Assembly (NCBI GenBank): GCA_013400155.1
Contig: VXBM01000550.1
Location: forward strand, 233,710 to 297,709
DNA: 64,000 nucleotides
Reading direction: 5' to 3'
Source: Helopsaltes ochotensis
Lineage: Eukaryota; Chordata; Aves; Passeriformes; Locustellidae
Shown: positions 37,080-50,720 of the stretch, one piece after another
Position numbering within the stretch: the stretch's first letter is position 1
Layout: every line of letters begins with the position of its first letter
Notes under the pieces: model-generated
Seen by the model: the letters and a program-made list of their open reading frames with translations, nothing else
Told to the model about the DNA's origin: nothing
Databases searched by the model: none
Program-made: the position numbers and the translations under genes

Positions 37080-37560
37080 AAAGGGCACAAATTATTGATA
37101 AACACATCTATGTTTGCAGATTGGTTATTTCTCAGAGGTTATTTGGGGTCATAATTGTAAATCTCATTACCTTGCTTGAAGGAGAAGGTCTCTTTCATTA
37201 TTACAGTGCTGAGGTCCATATCCCTGAAGCTAATTGCAAGGTATTGCTTCAGAGTTCTAATTGTTTGCCATCAAAATAGCTGTGTAAGCTTGATTAACAG
37301 TGTTCAGCAACATTCATAATAGTCCAAGCCTGGTCCTGCATAAAATAGAAACTGGGAAAAAATCAATAAGATTTAATAAGATCAGGAACAATCACTTACA
37401 ATAGTACATCAATCACACAAAGTAATAGGTGCAGGATTTGATAGGGTCCTGAACTGCCTGAGAGATTCATAACCAGTACTCGTTAATGATTTGTTCATTT
37501 GCATTTTATCAATCCAGCTACAGCTGACAAGCAGAAGGAGCAGTAAGGAAATATGTTGAC
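37080..37560. promoter_or_regulatory. Candidate conserved non-coding element (low confidence)
   Basis: The patch lacks low-complexity runs and is dense in developmental transcription-factor cores. It has a perfect POU octamer ATTTGCAT at 37497-37504, a homeodomain-like TAATGATT just upstream, an E-box CAGCTG at 37521-37526, and further TAAT/ATTA cores. These resemble vertebrate enhancers of the deeply conserved type. I judge this by look only; no alignment was possible. Confidence 0.25.
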
Positions 37561-40500
37561 TTAAACTCATCAGAGTTTGCAATTAAAAAAACCCCAGATA
37601 ACTTAATAGGAAAATCAGACATGTCTATATATGTGGAGGGTGTGTGTATATACACGTGTAGATGTGCTCTTTCTTGCTGCAAGATTATAATAAATTACCA
37701 CTCCATAGTGGCTATTAGTATTCCCATAATCCCTCTGAAAGTCTGCTTATGTCTGAGAAAAAGTACAACAATATATAAATTTTTAAATTCTCCTCACTGC
37801 TTCACAATGTTACTTTCTCATTGCATTCCACATAGTGCACTTCCATCACAATATTTAATATGAAACATGCATATTGTCTTGTTTTCGTACCCTTTTAAAT
37901 AAATAAAGCCCTGGGCTTTGCCTTGGGCCAGACCCATATCAAACACAAAACCAATAGTAATGAGATGGCTTTCTGGTGATTATTATTTAGCATTATATCC
38001 TATATCAGCAGATTTTATGTCTTTCTAAAGTAATTAAGTTTTGTTTACTATCTGAACATTTTTGAAATTGTCATGAATAAACATCAGATCTCATTTATCC
38101 AAACCCTTGCCTGTTTGTAATGCATCAGTCTTTTGTTTAAAATAAGAAACCCAGAGCCAAGCCAAGCTAAAATTTTACAAAAAAACCCACATCATCTGCC
38201 TTGTGTGTGGATGAGCTATTTAGAGAGTGATCTTGTAGGTCTAGTTGAAGATTGTTTGTTTGCCTGTGTTTGTTAGGTCCATTTTGATGAGTGCCTCATT
38301 ATAAACCAGATTACACATCTCCCTTTACTGAGGAGCAGTTTGCTCTGTTAGATGTAGTAATTCTAATTTATACCCCAATTAATGTGTTTCCCTAGTATAT
38401 AGCCTTTTCTCTTCCTTACACCAGATTTTTTTTTCACAGACAAAACCTTAAAATAGTCTTTAGTTCTCAAGAGTATCTCGTGACTCAGAACACGCATTGT
38501 TTATTTGTACAATCCCTTTTTTTGTTCATTTTAGTCAGCATACACATTTTAAAAGGAGAGCAGCAAATTCTTAATCAATATATGCTCCTGTCACATCATC
38601 TTATACTATGACAGCATCTAATACCAGTACAAAGTCTGGGCTTCCTTAACACATGGTTTAAAATGGAGATTGTCACACGGCAGTATGACATGGAAAGAAT
38701 TAAATTTGAGTTTTCCGTGCTACATCAGGCCCTTTGGCCTTGGCAACCATAATGGAGGACCTTCCCAGGTTAGGTGACGCTATGATTTTTGAGGCAAAAG
38801 GATGACAGAATTTACAGGCTGACTGATGCTGTGATTTTAAGGTTGCACCATGGCCACGCCAGTGTTATGTGTTCCATGGAGAAAGAATTGGCAGGTTGCT
38901 GACTTTGTCTGAAAATTGGCTCAATCTCTAACGAGATTTCAGAAATTAAGTTCTCTAAACTGCTATTCTGGGACATGTAAAAACTATCAGCTACTGTATT
39001 AATTATGGATTAGTTATAATAACTATTAATTTTATAGTACTTTCAATTTTTTTATAACTTAACAAATATATCCTGAACGGGATAATTAAATCCATGAGCT
39101 GTATTAAAATCAGAGTAGTAATAAAAGAAAGGGAATTATTTGCTACAGTAAGTCTTGAGAAAAGGATATTCTATTTCTGATTCTGAGCTGACCGTGAATA
39201 ATTTGTGGTTTTTAATAAGTATGTTTGCTTCATTAAATGGCTGTTTAATGAAGTAACACTATAGCCTCTGAATTTGCTAGATAGTCTTGGATAAAAATAT
39301 TAATTTGCCTGTTAGAGGTGTGTAATTTAAAGCTATGCTATGCATTTCTCTGAGTAGGTTTGATAAAATAGTCCCCTTGTCAGCTGCTGATTCAGCCTCC
39401 CCTGTAAGTTGTCCCCGAGTCATAGATACCGTGTAACACCTAAACTACTGGAGTCACCAACTAAATTTAAACCCAGGCTAATTTCTATTCAGTTTAAGTC
39501 TAGATTGCAGAGTCTAGCAAAAGCTAAAATGTGCCACAATGAAGACTCCATCCTCAGACAAAAGAAACAGAAATGTCTGGAGAGGTTGCCTTTCCAATTT
39601 ACGGACAGATGTGAGCTAGCACCTTCAATATCAAGCCAGGTTTTGCTAGTCCTTGATTAAGCATGTATTGCTTTTTCGGGAACCAACCTTCATCCCTGAC
39701 TGCTGTGCCTGCAATGCAGACTGTAAACATCTTCAAAGAAGAATACTTTCCCAAATCCATGAGAAAAAGGCCAGGTATTTTTTAATTTCAGATTAATTGC
39801 TTGTTTTCAGATATATACGTGCATGATACCCAACTGTCAGCTTTCTGCAACATGTAAGACCTTGAGGGATGAATGTGTGATATGGGGATGATATGGGGCT
39901 GGACTCTTGCTTTTAGGCTGTGGTTGAGGGCTGTGCCTGTTTTAGTGGGACTTCCATTCATGGGAAGCCTTTAACCACAGTGTACTGCAGTACTGTCTGG
40001 CAGCACCTCTCTGTCTCTGTGGCCTAGGACAGATAGATCCTGCGTTTTCCTAACCAAGACATGGGATCAGAGAAAGGAAACCTCTGAAATGACCTGGGTA
40101 TGCAAGAAAAGCAAAAAGGAGCAGAGATATATGCCAGATGTAGGGGATGTCACATCTGTGTGACGCAGACACACCTACCATGTGCAGGTATGTCCAGTGA
40201 TTGATAATATGAAAATATCAACATTTCTTTTTAATGAGTATACCGCTGCTTGGATCCTCAGAGGCAGTAATTATCATTTTGCTCTCTAAGAGCCAACTCA
40301 GGGGCCAGATCCTTGAAAGAAACTTTTCAATCAATTTCACTCTTTAGAGAGGTTAAAAACAGAATCAGCAGAAGATTTCCAGAATTTCAAGAAACTGGTG
40401 GAAAAAAGGAAAATACACAGGGCTTTTTATGGAGAACAACTATCAGAAAACTATGCAAATCACATGAAAAATTAACATAAAACCAAGGCTCTAATTATCT

Positions 40501-41394
40501 GAGATGCCTAATAAAAAGTGGTAGTTTGTGTTTACACTGGTTTTTTTTTCCATTCTGCAAGAGCTATGGTATTTACCCTATGCTTGTTATGACTCCAAAA
40601 ACAGTATGTTGGAAAACTATGTTCTTGTTAAAAAAAAATAAATACAAGTTTTAGAAACACTTTTCCTTGTCTCTTTGCAAAGTATAATATTAAAAAGTAT
40701 TTTAATATTGCTGCGGCTGAACTTTTAAGTGTGACAATGTCACATTATTCCAGATATTGGAAGAGTCTAAATGCACCATATTTCTGTGTCTTTATAAAAA
40801 GAAGTAACTATGAAAAGCTCTTTAAATATTCTGGGTGAATAAGAAGCTAAATACTCCAAACTGGGCCTTCTTCCATAGGACGAAATAATAGGAAAGCAAG
40901 ATCCAATTCTCAGCAACTGCTAGTCTGTAAAGGCACATCACACTAGAATGTTTTCTAACCCCAAAGAAGAGACAGAAAAGAAGGGATTTCATCAGTATGA
41001 CCCTGACTTGTGTGTAAGAAAGAAGCTCAAACAAACATGGCCTGTGGCTGACAACTGGTCCATACACGAGTTGTGATATCCACAAACTTGACAAACGAGA
41101 ATCAGGGTTTACCATGACTACAAAGCAGGTATGCAGACCAAGCTGGAAAAAAAAAATAGGTTCTGCTTATCAAATTCTAAATATTATACATCTTTTGGAA
41201 TGCATTTTTAAGGCCTAGTTCTGAAATGAACACACTAAAAGTAATGCAAATTCTGAAGACATCATGCTAGGTAACACTGCTAGTAAACAGAGCTTGAAGT
41301 CTCTCTTTTAGTGAATTCCAGATTGAAAGATTTTCTGTTTGACTTCTATTATTTCAAGCTTTTCTTCTAGAATATTTAAAATATAGGCTTATTT
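37561..41394. other. Unique sequence, no gene seen
   Basis: No exon, RNA gene or interspersed repeat is recognised. The 38640-38950 stretch is complex, non-repetitive and slightly GC-richer, and may be conserved. A perfect 10-bp-stem hairpin lies at 39228-39253. The frames at 39409-39660 and 40822-41115 show no recognisable domain. Confidence 0.5.
39228..39253. other. Perfect hairpin, 10-bp stem and 6-nt loop
   Basis: CTTCATTAAA at 39228-39237 pairs exactly with 39244-39253. It is short enough to be chance. No function is assigned. Confidence 0.6.
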
Positions 41395-41469
41395 TTTTTC
41401 TTGTTTTTTTCCTTCTTCCTCCTCTTCTTCTTCTTTTTTTTCTTTTTCTTTTTTTTTATTTTTTTTAAT
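41395..41469 (+). repeat. Pyrimidine-rich low-complexity tract
   Basis: It is a T/C tract with TTC units and long T-runs. The frame that starts in it is poly-F and not a gene. Confidence 0.9.
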
Positions 41470-44121
41470 CTTGTCACCATGTTGTCATTTTTTGTCATGT
41501 ATATTATTCCAGAAGGATTTGATGTCTGGAGTGATTGCATAAATCAACTCAACTATGTCACTACTTATAAGTTTGCAATATGTTAACTCTCTTCATAATT
41601 TACATAATGTTTAAATAATATACCTTCTTTTTCCCTTATCCCTACATTAATGTGATTAGAATCAGTGGAAGCGCTATAATTTTCTTGTAAGGTGCGCTTT
41701 CCACCTACGCTTGCTTATTACAAGAAGTATCGTTTTTAAAACTAGCAGCCTCTGATCAGTTTAGCTGTCAAAAATTACTTTTTTCCAAGAACAAAATTAC
41801 CTTATAAGATATATTATTGTTTCTACTTAGTATTCCTGTTAAGGTAAACAAACAACAGAAAATTGTTGCTTTGTCTTATTTATTTCCATGCTGGCATCTA
41901 ACTGTAAGTAGTAGTGGAATACATCTTCTGATATATTATGCAATTAAATTGATGGATGGTTAATTGAGTCAGTATGGCATACCATATGTGTACTCCTGAC
42001 CTGAATGTCACTGGTCAGATTAAGGCTTCACACATTTGACCAAAGAACATATGCTGTTATTGAGAATGTGGCTCTAGATAAGATAGGGATTTTAGTCCAT
42101 GGAAAAAAAAAATCATCATAACTGGCTTTGCTCTTTGGTTGTTGGAGCCCTGGCTCCTTAGGAGTCCAGCTGTAAAGGACTTTAAAAATAATGAAAGTTA
42201 TTAATTAAAAGCTTACTGACATCACAGCCATTAACTTTGGCAGGCTCTTTCATTAATTTATTTGAGGTCTCTTATTACATGACATATCCTCATCATAGTA
42301 TTTGTGCCTTTGTACATCAAGCTTGAGATCTTATTGGCTTTTAATTTGAGCTTAGCCTTTTCTTTTTTTATCCCAAATGTCTTCTTTTCTTAAGAAATAA
42401 AATATTTTCCTTATTGGTGGGCATGATACATATGCAAGCAATAAAGTAGCAGAAGGAGGGCAGATCATACACCTTTAATGACAGTGACACATAGACATCA
42501 AAACACATACAGATTCTCACACAGAAACATTCTTGTATATATAGTTACATCACAGTTGCAAATAATGGTATTTTTAGAAGTGCCTCGCTTAAACATTGTT
42601 TTCATGATGATTAGTCTTATTCTTTGGCAGATTTAATATTTCTGTTTTATCTTATTTATCTAAATAATATTTAATGACATTGTATTTTTTTGTCAGCTAT
42701 TTTGCATATTTTACTTCTAAACCAGCTATTATGGGAGCTATTTTAGCTTCACAAATGTTTTAAAGTAAATTATGTTATTTTACAAAATTATTGCGGTAGA
42801 ACATACATCTGAGCAATAATGTTTTATCTTTGACATTGCTTTGAAGACTCATCCATTTTGACAGGTAACTGCTTTAAAGCTATTTAGTTTGCATCAACAG
42901 TGAGATAAAATGAGACTTGAACAATATGTACCAGAGAAGAAAAAAATACGCTGTCATTATATGGTTAGAAAAAACAAAGGTTTGTAATGGGAAAAAAACA
43001 GCTAATAGAGAAATATCTTTGATTCAGTCATTGCTTATTGTAGCAAACCTGCATATTCTTTGTCCACTGACTTAACCTAGAAAAAGAGTAGTACTGTCTC
43101 TGCTGCATAATTTGTTACTGCCACTTTGAGAAAGATTATGATAATGTACGTATACCAAAATTGACAACAACGGAGGAGTCCTGTAATTTTGAACTAAATT
43201 CAAGGAGGCTGCTCTGAGCATGAGAACTAACAGTGTCTTCATTATGATTAGCTTACCTTTTCAAGTGTTCTGCTAGGAACCTCTATCACGTAAATTGAGG
43301 CAGGAACTTTATTATCATCACTATAGCAACTGCAGGGAAATTTATTTCAAAACAGTTGGCTACCTGAAAATTTTCTCATGATGGAAAGAACAGCCGATGA
43401 TATATACATTTTAATTCATTTTCATTTATTCCTGTTTTGAAGTGTTCCATAAATGAGTGAAAGGCTTTTTTTGTTGTTGTTTTAAAGGCAAGATGGCTAG
43501 TTCCATCTTAATTTTTTTTTTTTCCCAATCCATCTTTTTTTTCACTAGGACCAAAAAGGAGTGCTGAAGGATTCTGGTTCCATCATTTTATGTAAAACTT
43601 TAATTATGCTAAGATAAGGAATATTTCAAATTGGCCATTTAATGCACAATTCTCTTCATTATTTAATTTTTGAGCTTAGCTGTTACCTGGCTTTTCTTTC
43701 GACTTTGATCTTAAATCACATAACCACTCAGCAAGAATCGTGAGCATTTTTTTATTATTATTTTCTCATGGTGTTATTATGTTCTGTGCCTAAAGAAAAG
43801 GAATAACTGCACAGATGGATTTGTAGGGGATGTGAGGAAACTGTAGATGCACATAGAAATTGAATACAAATACAAGGAAATGTCTCTTTTTTGTCCATGC
43901 CAGGATGGATCCCATGTTCAAAATTGTAATTTTTCATGCACAACCCCCCTTTTGTTGCATTTCTGTAATTACAGAGCTAGCATAATGCTGACGATAACAG
44001 TAATGCTTCAGAAATTGGCATCAATCTTTTATTGAAAATGTACAAACAATTTTTTTTCTATTTCTTTCGATCCATGATAGTTTCATTTTCTTTAAAGTGA
44101 AGAAATAGAAAGACAGTGTTT
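41470..44121. other. AT-rich unique sequence, no gene seen
   Basis: No gene is recognised. The stretches at 42120-42340 and 43160-43400 are complex, rich in ATTA/TAAT and TGACATCA-like cores and free of repeats, so they could be conserved elements; this is a guess. Confidence 0.45.
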
Positions 44122-44137
44122 TGAAACACGTGTTTCA
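44122..44137. promoter_or_regulatory. Perfect 16-bp palindrome centred on a CACGTG E-box
   Basis: TGAAACAC is followed by its exact reverse complement. The centre CACGTG is the canonical binding site of bHLH-zip factors (MYC/MAX/USF type). The symmetry beyond the core may be chance. Confidence 0.35.
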
Positions 44138-44904
44138 TTAAATGAGCGGAGAGAAATGGAGAAATAGCTGTCTTGAAACTCTTTTTCTCCACAAAATATA
44201 AAAAGTGTAAAAATTCCTATTATTTATGCATCATGGCTGGTGTCCCATTATGAAAGTGCAGTGTATCTCAGCGGTACCCCATATAACACACTTCAGTCAC
44301 TTCTTTAACTAATTCCCATTTTTTATTGAAAAAGACCGTATAAAGTTTACTGCAATCTGTATTAACAAACTGCTCACATGATGGGGACTTCCTTAGCTCT
44401 CTGACTTTTGCATCTTACTTGTAGCCAAATTTCTCTCAACTCCTCCTAATAAAGAAGAATATTTTATGCTTTGGATTTCAGTGGGTTCTTCCTTCTACAA
44501 TGAAATGGAAATATGTTAATTTGCCTTCACAGACAGGAAGGCACTTAAAGAATCACTGAAGATGAGAATGTAAGATTGAATGCAAAACAGTCAACACAGT
44601 CGAATATTTCAAATACTTCACATGAAGTTTATTTTCATTTGATATTTTTAGGAATCTCACCAGGACACCTACCTAAACAGTCAAGATATGCTAAGGTCCT
44701 AAAATGGCTGATTGGGAAAAGTTGCCCCTCCAGAACATAATCAGAATTGCTCTCTGAAAGTACCTTTTTTTCCTTTTTTGACTAACTAGGAGTCTATTGT
44801 ACTCTTCCCTTACTAGCTGCAATTCACTAAAAAATCCATCAGGTCAAAGTATTTTCACTCACAAACATTTCACAATGGAAAGACAGCATTTTCAGTTGCA
44901 ACAT
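44138..44904. other. Unique sequence, no gene seen
   Basis: Nothing is recognised beyond ordinary AT-rich DNA and short T-tracts. Confidence 0.5.
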
Positions 44905-45018
44905 GTTTGGTTGGGGGTTTTTTGTTCAGTAGACTTTGGTTGGTTGGTCAGTTTGGGCTTTGTTTATTGGGGCGCACTTTTTGTGGTGTGGTTTATTTGT
45001 TTGGTTGGTTGTTTTTGA
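44905..45018 (+). repeat. G/T-rich low-complexity tract
   Basis: It is made of repeated GGTT and TTTG units. Overlapping hydrophobic open frames (44797-45203) derive from this composition. Confidence 0.8.
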
Positions 45019-48000
45019 GTGGGTATTTTGACACTCTTTTGTATCTACAAATCCTTGAAGAACATGAAAATCTCAAGAAGCCACATTTTGAAGTCATTAC
45101 TGTCAATGGGAGTTTTGACAATGACTCCCTCCAGGATCAGTACTTCACCCTTTTACACAAATTCAGAGTCAATAAACAAATGTCTGTACTTTTGGAAATG
45201 TGAATGGAATAAGTCAAGGTAACTATGTGAATGATCAGAGATGAAATTAGTTTTCAGTGCTGCTTAATAGTTATCAAAAGAACATCTATCATTAAGTATT
45301 ATAATCAGACTGGTCAGCCTGACCATCACCCATGGCTCATGGCCCTTTACAAAGCAACCTTCTCCTCCTCTTCATGGTAGTACAACTCCCAAGGGCCAGC
45401 CAACCTCAGATAGAAAAGTAGTGCTCCAAATCTTCAAGAATTTCTTTGTTTCCTTTCATTCTTGTTCCTGCTGTGATGAACTTGTAACTGGAAAGGTTTT
45501 CCTATGTATAATGTTGGGTTTTGGTCAATACATGAGAGACAGAATGTGTATCCCAACTTAGCTAATAATATGTTGTTCTTCAGGAACATAGAAAAGCTCC
45601 ATTTTCAATCCATTTTTTGTTGGATCCAGTGACTTGAACCTGAGCAGCTAAAAACCCCCTTATGTCTTCAGTTCTCATATATTCCTTTATGAGGAAATGT
45701 TCCATTTGCCAAAGCAGGCATTGTGCCAGAAAATGAATCATTAACTCCACAACCAAAGGATTGAGGTGATTGTATATTATTTTCACTTAGGAATTCCAAC
45801 TTTGAATTCTGCTGTAATGAATGTTTGTGAAGAATGGAACATTCCCAGAACAAAGACTCAGGGCAAATGCAGTCAAACACAAGGACTGTGGCATTTACCT
45901 GAGATGCTGGAACCTGGAAAGTCACTGCTTGAACATCACTTCTCAAATACAAACAAAGGAAAAAACAGTACTCAGTTGGCTATCTGATGAAATGTGAAGG
46001 GTATGTTCTCAACAGTTTGTCCTCAGAATCTTTTTATGAGGATTAGATAATATGTTCTGACAAAGAATGGAAAATTTAATATATTTTGTTTGGAAAGTCC
46101 AGCTCTTTCCTGTCTGTCCAAAGGGTAATCTTCATATTCTGATGCACTAATACTACCATCTCAAATTTTAGAAGAAAATAAATTTTAAAAAAATCACAAT
46201 CTGAGTTTCATTTCTGATCTGTCTTCTTGAACTTCTAATGTAAACTTTGTTATAGGAAGTCCTTTTCAAAATTTCTGGTTCTCTGCCATCCTCTAACTCT
46301 TGAAATGTTGGAAAAGATAGTTCATGCATAATGCATTAGGTGAAAAGTCTATAAATTTTTTTTTGCTTTTAATTCATTTAGGAATCAAACTAATTTCATT
46401 TTCCTCATTGAGTATATTTTTATTCCTTGTAAAACAATCATTAAAACATTCAAAATAATAGAAGTGGAATAAGAATGCATATCAAACATGTAGTTTTAAT
46501 AATAGATTGCATTGTTAAGTCAGAAAGAATTAGGTAATTGTAGACAGTAAATATTTTAATGCATATTCTCCTCGTAGCTTGTTAATTCAGTTACTTACAT
46601 TAGAATAGTTGCATAAGAAAAACAACATTTTTTGCTAAATCAATTATCATAGAAAGCATTTTCTTAAAGTTTATGCATTTACATTACATATGAATGAACA
46701 ATATTGTATTTATATCTAATTTAAGAAACATGTTTCTAAGGAATTAAGAATGTGTCCAGCCTAGAAGGGAAGGGGAGGCACTTCACTTCGTTAGAAGAAA
46801 AAGGGGGCAAATTTCCCCTAAGACCATCTACTCAGGATTTGGGTTTAGGCAGAGGAACATCCCTGAATCAGGATCTGGATCAGAGGCGTCTCATGGAATT
46901 GAGTGGAAACTTATCAATCTTTTCAGCTGAGAGAGGGTCAGAAGAAGGGAATGTTGGTAAAGAAATTTCATGGAGGTTAAATAGAGGAAAAAATATTTCC
47001 ATTTGAAATATTAAATATATTCTTACAATTATAGAATACCTTTTTCCAAACCTTTATAACTTCCTATAAGCTTCAGTCCCATTAACTTTGGAAGTGATTT
47101 GAATGCTTTTGAAAACCTAAGTTACATACCCAAGTAAGAAGTATTTTTAAAATGGTTACCAATACCATGTCATCAGTGTCTAGATATCTGGTAATGTGAA
47201 AAAAAAGACATGGCAAGGCATGTCCGTGGTCCATAGAAAAAGGCATCTCTTTGAATTGAACACTGAATTAGAAATGATAAAATAAATTGTCTTTTAAGCA
47301 TGTATCTATATCTGCCATTCAATGCTTCAAATGACTCACAAAGTTTTCTTCGTGGAAGCCCCTGTAGAGTGATGCCATTGTACCTCTTGAGGCACAAAAG
47401 GAAATTTCCCAATGAAGCAAAGGCCTCAGTAAGTTGCTTGAAGCCACTGCCACTTCATCATTCAACTGGAGCTCTCAGTGTCATCCTTCCTGACCTTGGT
47501 GAGAATACCAACGCAACACAAGCAACACCACTAGGAAAAAAACCTCCTACTTCCTAGGGACTTCATGAAGGTAAGAGGAGGAGGAGAGAGGTAAAAAAAA
47601 TCATTACTAAGATTGTGCGTCTGCAGAGCAACACTCTTTCCCTGCTACACTGAAGGCAATTTCTCCTGGGATGGAGAATCATCTCCTTTCCCAAAGAGTT
47701 TCAAAGATCCAGCATACTCATTGCATCCACTAAATATTATAAGTATGGGATGTTATGGCCAGCTGGATGGGAATAGAGGGTAGCTATGTGTAACCTTCAG
47801 GACCTCTTTCTCCTTCATTTGCAGTAAAATGGGGAAATACATACTTAGAAGACATCATTTCCCCCCTCACTCCTAGACAGTATAGATAAACAGCAAGTAA
47901 AATAGAGCAGCACTTTTACAGGATTCAACCTCAAGAACAGTTTTCTGCTCTTTACTGTACTTTGGTTTGGCTGATTTTTATGCATTAGTATAGAACAGAC

Positions 48001-50185
48001 TTTTCAATATTCAAATGGATGCCAAGCACAGTAGTATAGTGCATTAACCTTTCCCTTTGAGATATTTTAGTTCAATTGGTGGCAGAGAAAACCACAAACT
48101 GTGGCACAACTGTCAGTCTCATAAATGATTTGTGACTGTGTAAATGCAGACACCACAGCTGTCATGTAAGCTGCGCACAGGCTTTACTGGGAGTGTAACT
48201 CAGACCCTTCTGCTCCAACAACACGGGCCTTTTCCATTTGTACTGTTCCATTAGCTGTTGAAATGGCTTAAAACTAGAACAATTTATCCTTCCCCTTTTG
48301 AACTTTAGCAAAATAGGACAGAGCTCTAAACTAGCTTTCATTTACTAACCAAAATTCTCACAATGTGATTTTCTAAAGCAAACATTTAAATCCAGTGATA
48401 CCTAAATAGCTGTCAACGGTATTATAGAGAGCTGTACAAAACTTAAAAGCCCAGAAACAGATACATTTTCCTGGTTTCAAGTGTCACTGCAAACCACAGA
48501 TTCATGACTCTGGATTGAATATAACATCTAATTTATGGGTTAGGGTGGAAACCGCCTAAAAGCTGCAAATGCCTTGGAGCTTTTATTTTAAAAGACCGAA
48601 AATTGCAAATCTGGCTAAGATTTGCTTTTTGAGGGAGTTAGTTTGAACTGAAAAATCGCAAAGCAATACCAGGGATAAATGCAATCCTGCGAAACAAGTC
48701 AGCAAGGCATGTCCCAACATGGAGTCAAAACATGGTGTAGATATCTCACACACTTCCTTTGCAGGCCCAATAGACAGGATAGTCACGAAGCCCAGCAGGT
48801 ATATACCTCTTTCCAATAAAAGGCAAGTTGGTTACTTACTCTCCTCTCTGTTTAAGACCTAAGGATCAAAAGGAATTTTTCACTACACAGGACTCACAAA
48901 CATAAAGGAGTATGAAAGAATTTTGCAAAGCCCCTATTATTTCCTGATATAATATAGCAATGCTGACTTCACTTACTTCTGAATAACAAATTATTTATTC
49001 CTCTGTAGAAAAGCAACATTTTTCTAAAACTTAATATGGAACGGTTCTAAAATTATTACAGGAAATATATTTTCTCAACTACTGCACTTAAACAGAAAAG
49101 TTCTGCTGAATATGGTTTTGTACTTTCTTTATTTGTTTATATTCAGGAACAGTTTGCAATTCTTTCCACCATCCCACCCCAATTCTTTGAGCCTATAGGT
49201 CTTCAGGCAATCAGCAAAGACTAGAACAGAGATGTAGTGTTTAGTTGTTGCTTCCAAAACCTAGACTGCCAGTAACTTAATGAACCCTCTGGAGATATGC
49301 TCCCATGTGGAGCACGTTATGTCTGTGCTTGAGAAGGTTTAAATTAGTTATTTCTTAGAATACCCTGTGATGAAGGCACTGCTACCAACTGCTTCTCTTG
49401 TCACTAGCCCATCAGGGCAATAAACCAATTAGTTGTTGCCATAGTAAGGGTCATTTCTTACTATTTTAAATTCTTGGGAGGGATACACAGCACTTCCCGT
49501 ATTTGTGGAATCAGCATTTTCAGTTCATTATGATTGCAAATGAATGTGTTTCTTCACAAAAGCAGTTTCGTTGTCAAAAAGGACTTGTTACGTTACTGTT
49601 TTATGAAGTGCTAGCATAATATGGGGGTACAGGGTAGGAGGGAAGAGAGCAGGAGGTAGTCTGCTGCTTCAGATATATCAACCATTCATTTTTTATGACT
49701 GCTTTTGAAAAATATTTGGTCCTCAATTAGAAGTAGCCACATGCTGCTTCCAAATCACTATTGGCAAGAAATGCTAGTATATGCCAGAACTACAGCTTGC
49801 ATCCTTCTGGAGGTTTGAGATTTCTTCTTTGAAATTTCTGTCTACAGAGAAATCACTTTACTCATGAAAATTAAATGTGCTTGAGAAGTTGGACTGTGTA
49901 TTTTGGTTTGTATGAATGTACTTATGGCTTTGGGAGGGTAGATCAGGATCTTGTTTTGCTAAAATTTTTCTTGCAGTGTGTTGCGTTCCTTGGGAAGAAC
50001 TGAACATCCTTGCCTTCTAATATGCTCTCCACAGAAATTTAGTAAGCTTGCCTCCAGAAATGTTCTCATACAGAGTAAGTAACTAAACTCACCTGTCAGT
50101 TGCCATGGAATCATGTCACAGCATCTGCCATTGGAGTAAGAAGCCTGGAAGACACTACTGCCAGAGTACAGTACCTGAATGGTAG
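45019..50185. other. Unique sequence, no gene seen
   Basis: No exon or RNA gene is recognised. Text at about 45095-45145 (CATTACTGTCAATGGGAG and onward) resembles a very old amniote interspersed repeat with 'gacttcaatgggag' cores. The frames at 46752-47006, 47300-47557 and 48583-48816 show no homology that I can see. Confidence 0.5.
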
Positions 50186-50720
50186 TGTTGTGTTGAGGTT
50201 TCACTCTGGTGGGTGGCTCACTCTCACCCAGTCACTCTCTCACTGCCCTCCAGTGGGATGAGGGACAGAATCAGAAGGGCAAAAGAAAAATAAAACCCAA
50301 AAACCCAAAACACTGCAGTTTAATAGATAAAGAGAAAGCTGCACATATAGGCAAAGCAAAATAACAAATTAATTCACAACTTCCCAGGTTTTTAGCCATC
50401 ACAGGTAATGGTTAGACAAATGCCATCACTCCAGACTTTCACCCATTCCTCCCCACAGCTTTTAATGCTGAGTATGAAGCTATTTAGTATGGAATGTCTC
50501 TTTGTCAGCTGGGATCAGCTATCCCAGCTGTGTCTCCTCATAAGTCCTTGTGCACCCCCAGCTGCTTACTGAGAAGCAGAAAGGGCCTGGACATTGTACA
50601 CTGTACAGCAGTAACTGTGACATTCCTATGGTATCTAGGTTGTTTTGATCACAAATACGAAACACAGCGCCACACAAGATACTATGAAGAACATTTACTC
50701 AATCAAAGCCCAAATATGTA
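50186..50720 (-). mobile_element. Diverged solo LTR of an avian endogenous retrovirus, about 535 bp
   Basis: The text follows, with many substitutions, a common avian LTR family I recall. It starts TGTTGTG..., has a 'CACTCTCACCCAGTCACTC' region near 50220, an A-rich zone, a TTTAATAG motif near 50320, and the GTCAGCTGGGATCAGCTATC block at about 50506. The minus direction is inferred from the ATTAAA signal this gives on the minus strand, followed by a short 3' part ending in CAACA. The right end is poorly conserved and no target duplication is visible, so it is older than the other LTRs here. No retroviral genes adjoin it. The 75-codon frame at 50494-50721 is a shadow of this LTR. Confidence 0.72.

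Noticed and set aside
44797..45222. Overlapping open frames, one with plausible-looking acidic and amphipathic residues (ILEEHENLKK...)
   Set aside because: The first half is forced by a GT-rich tract. The second half overlaps what looks like an ancient amniote repeat, and no domain is recognised.
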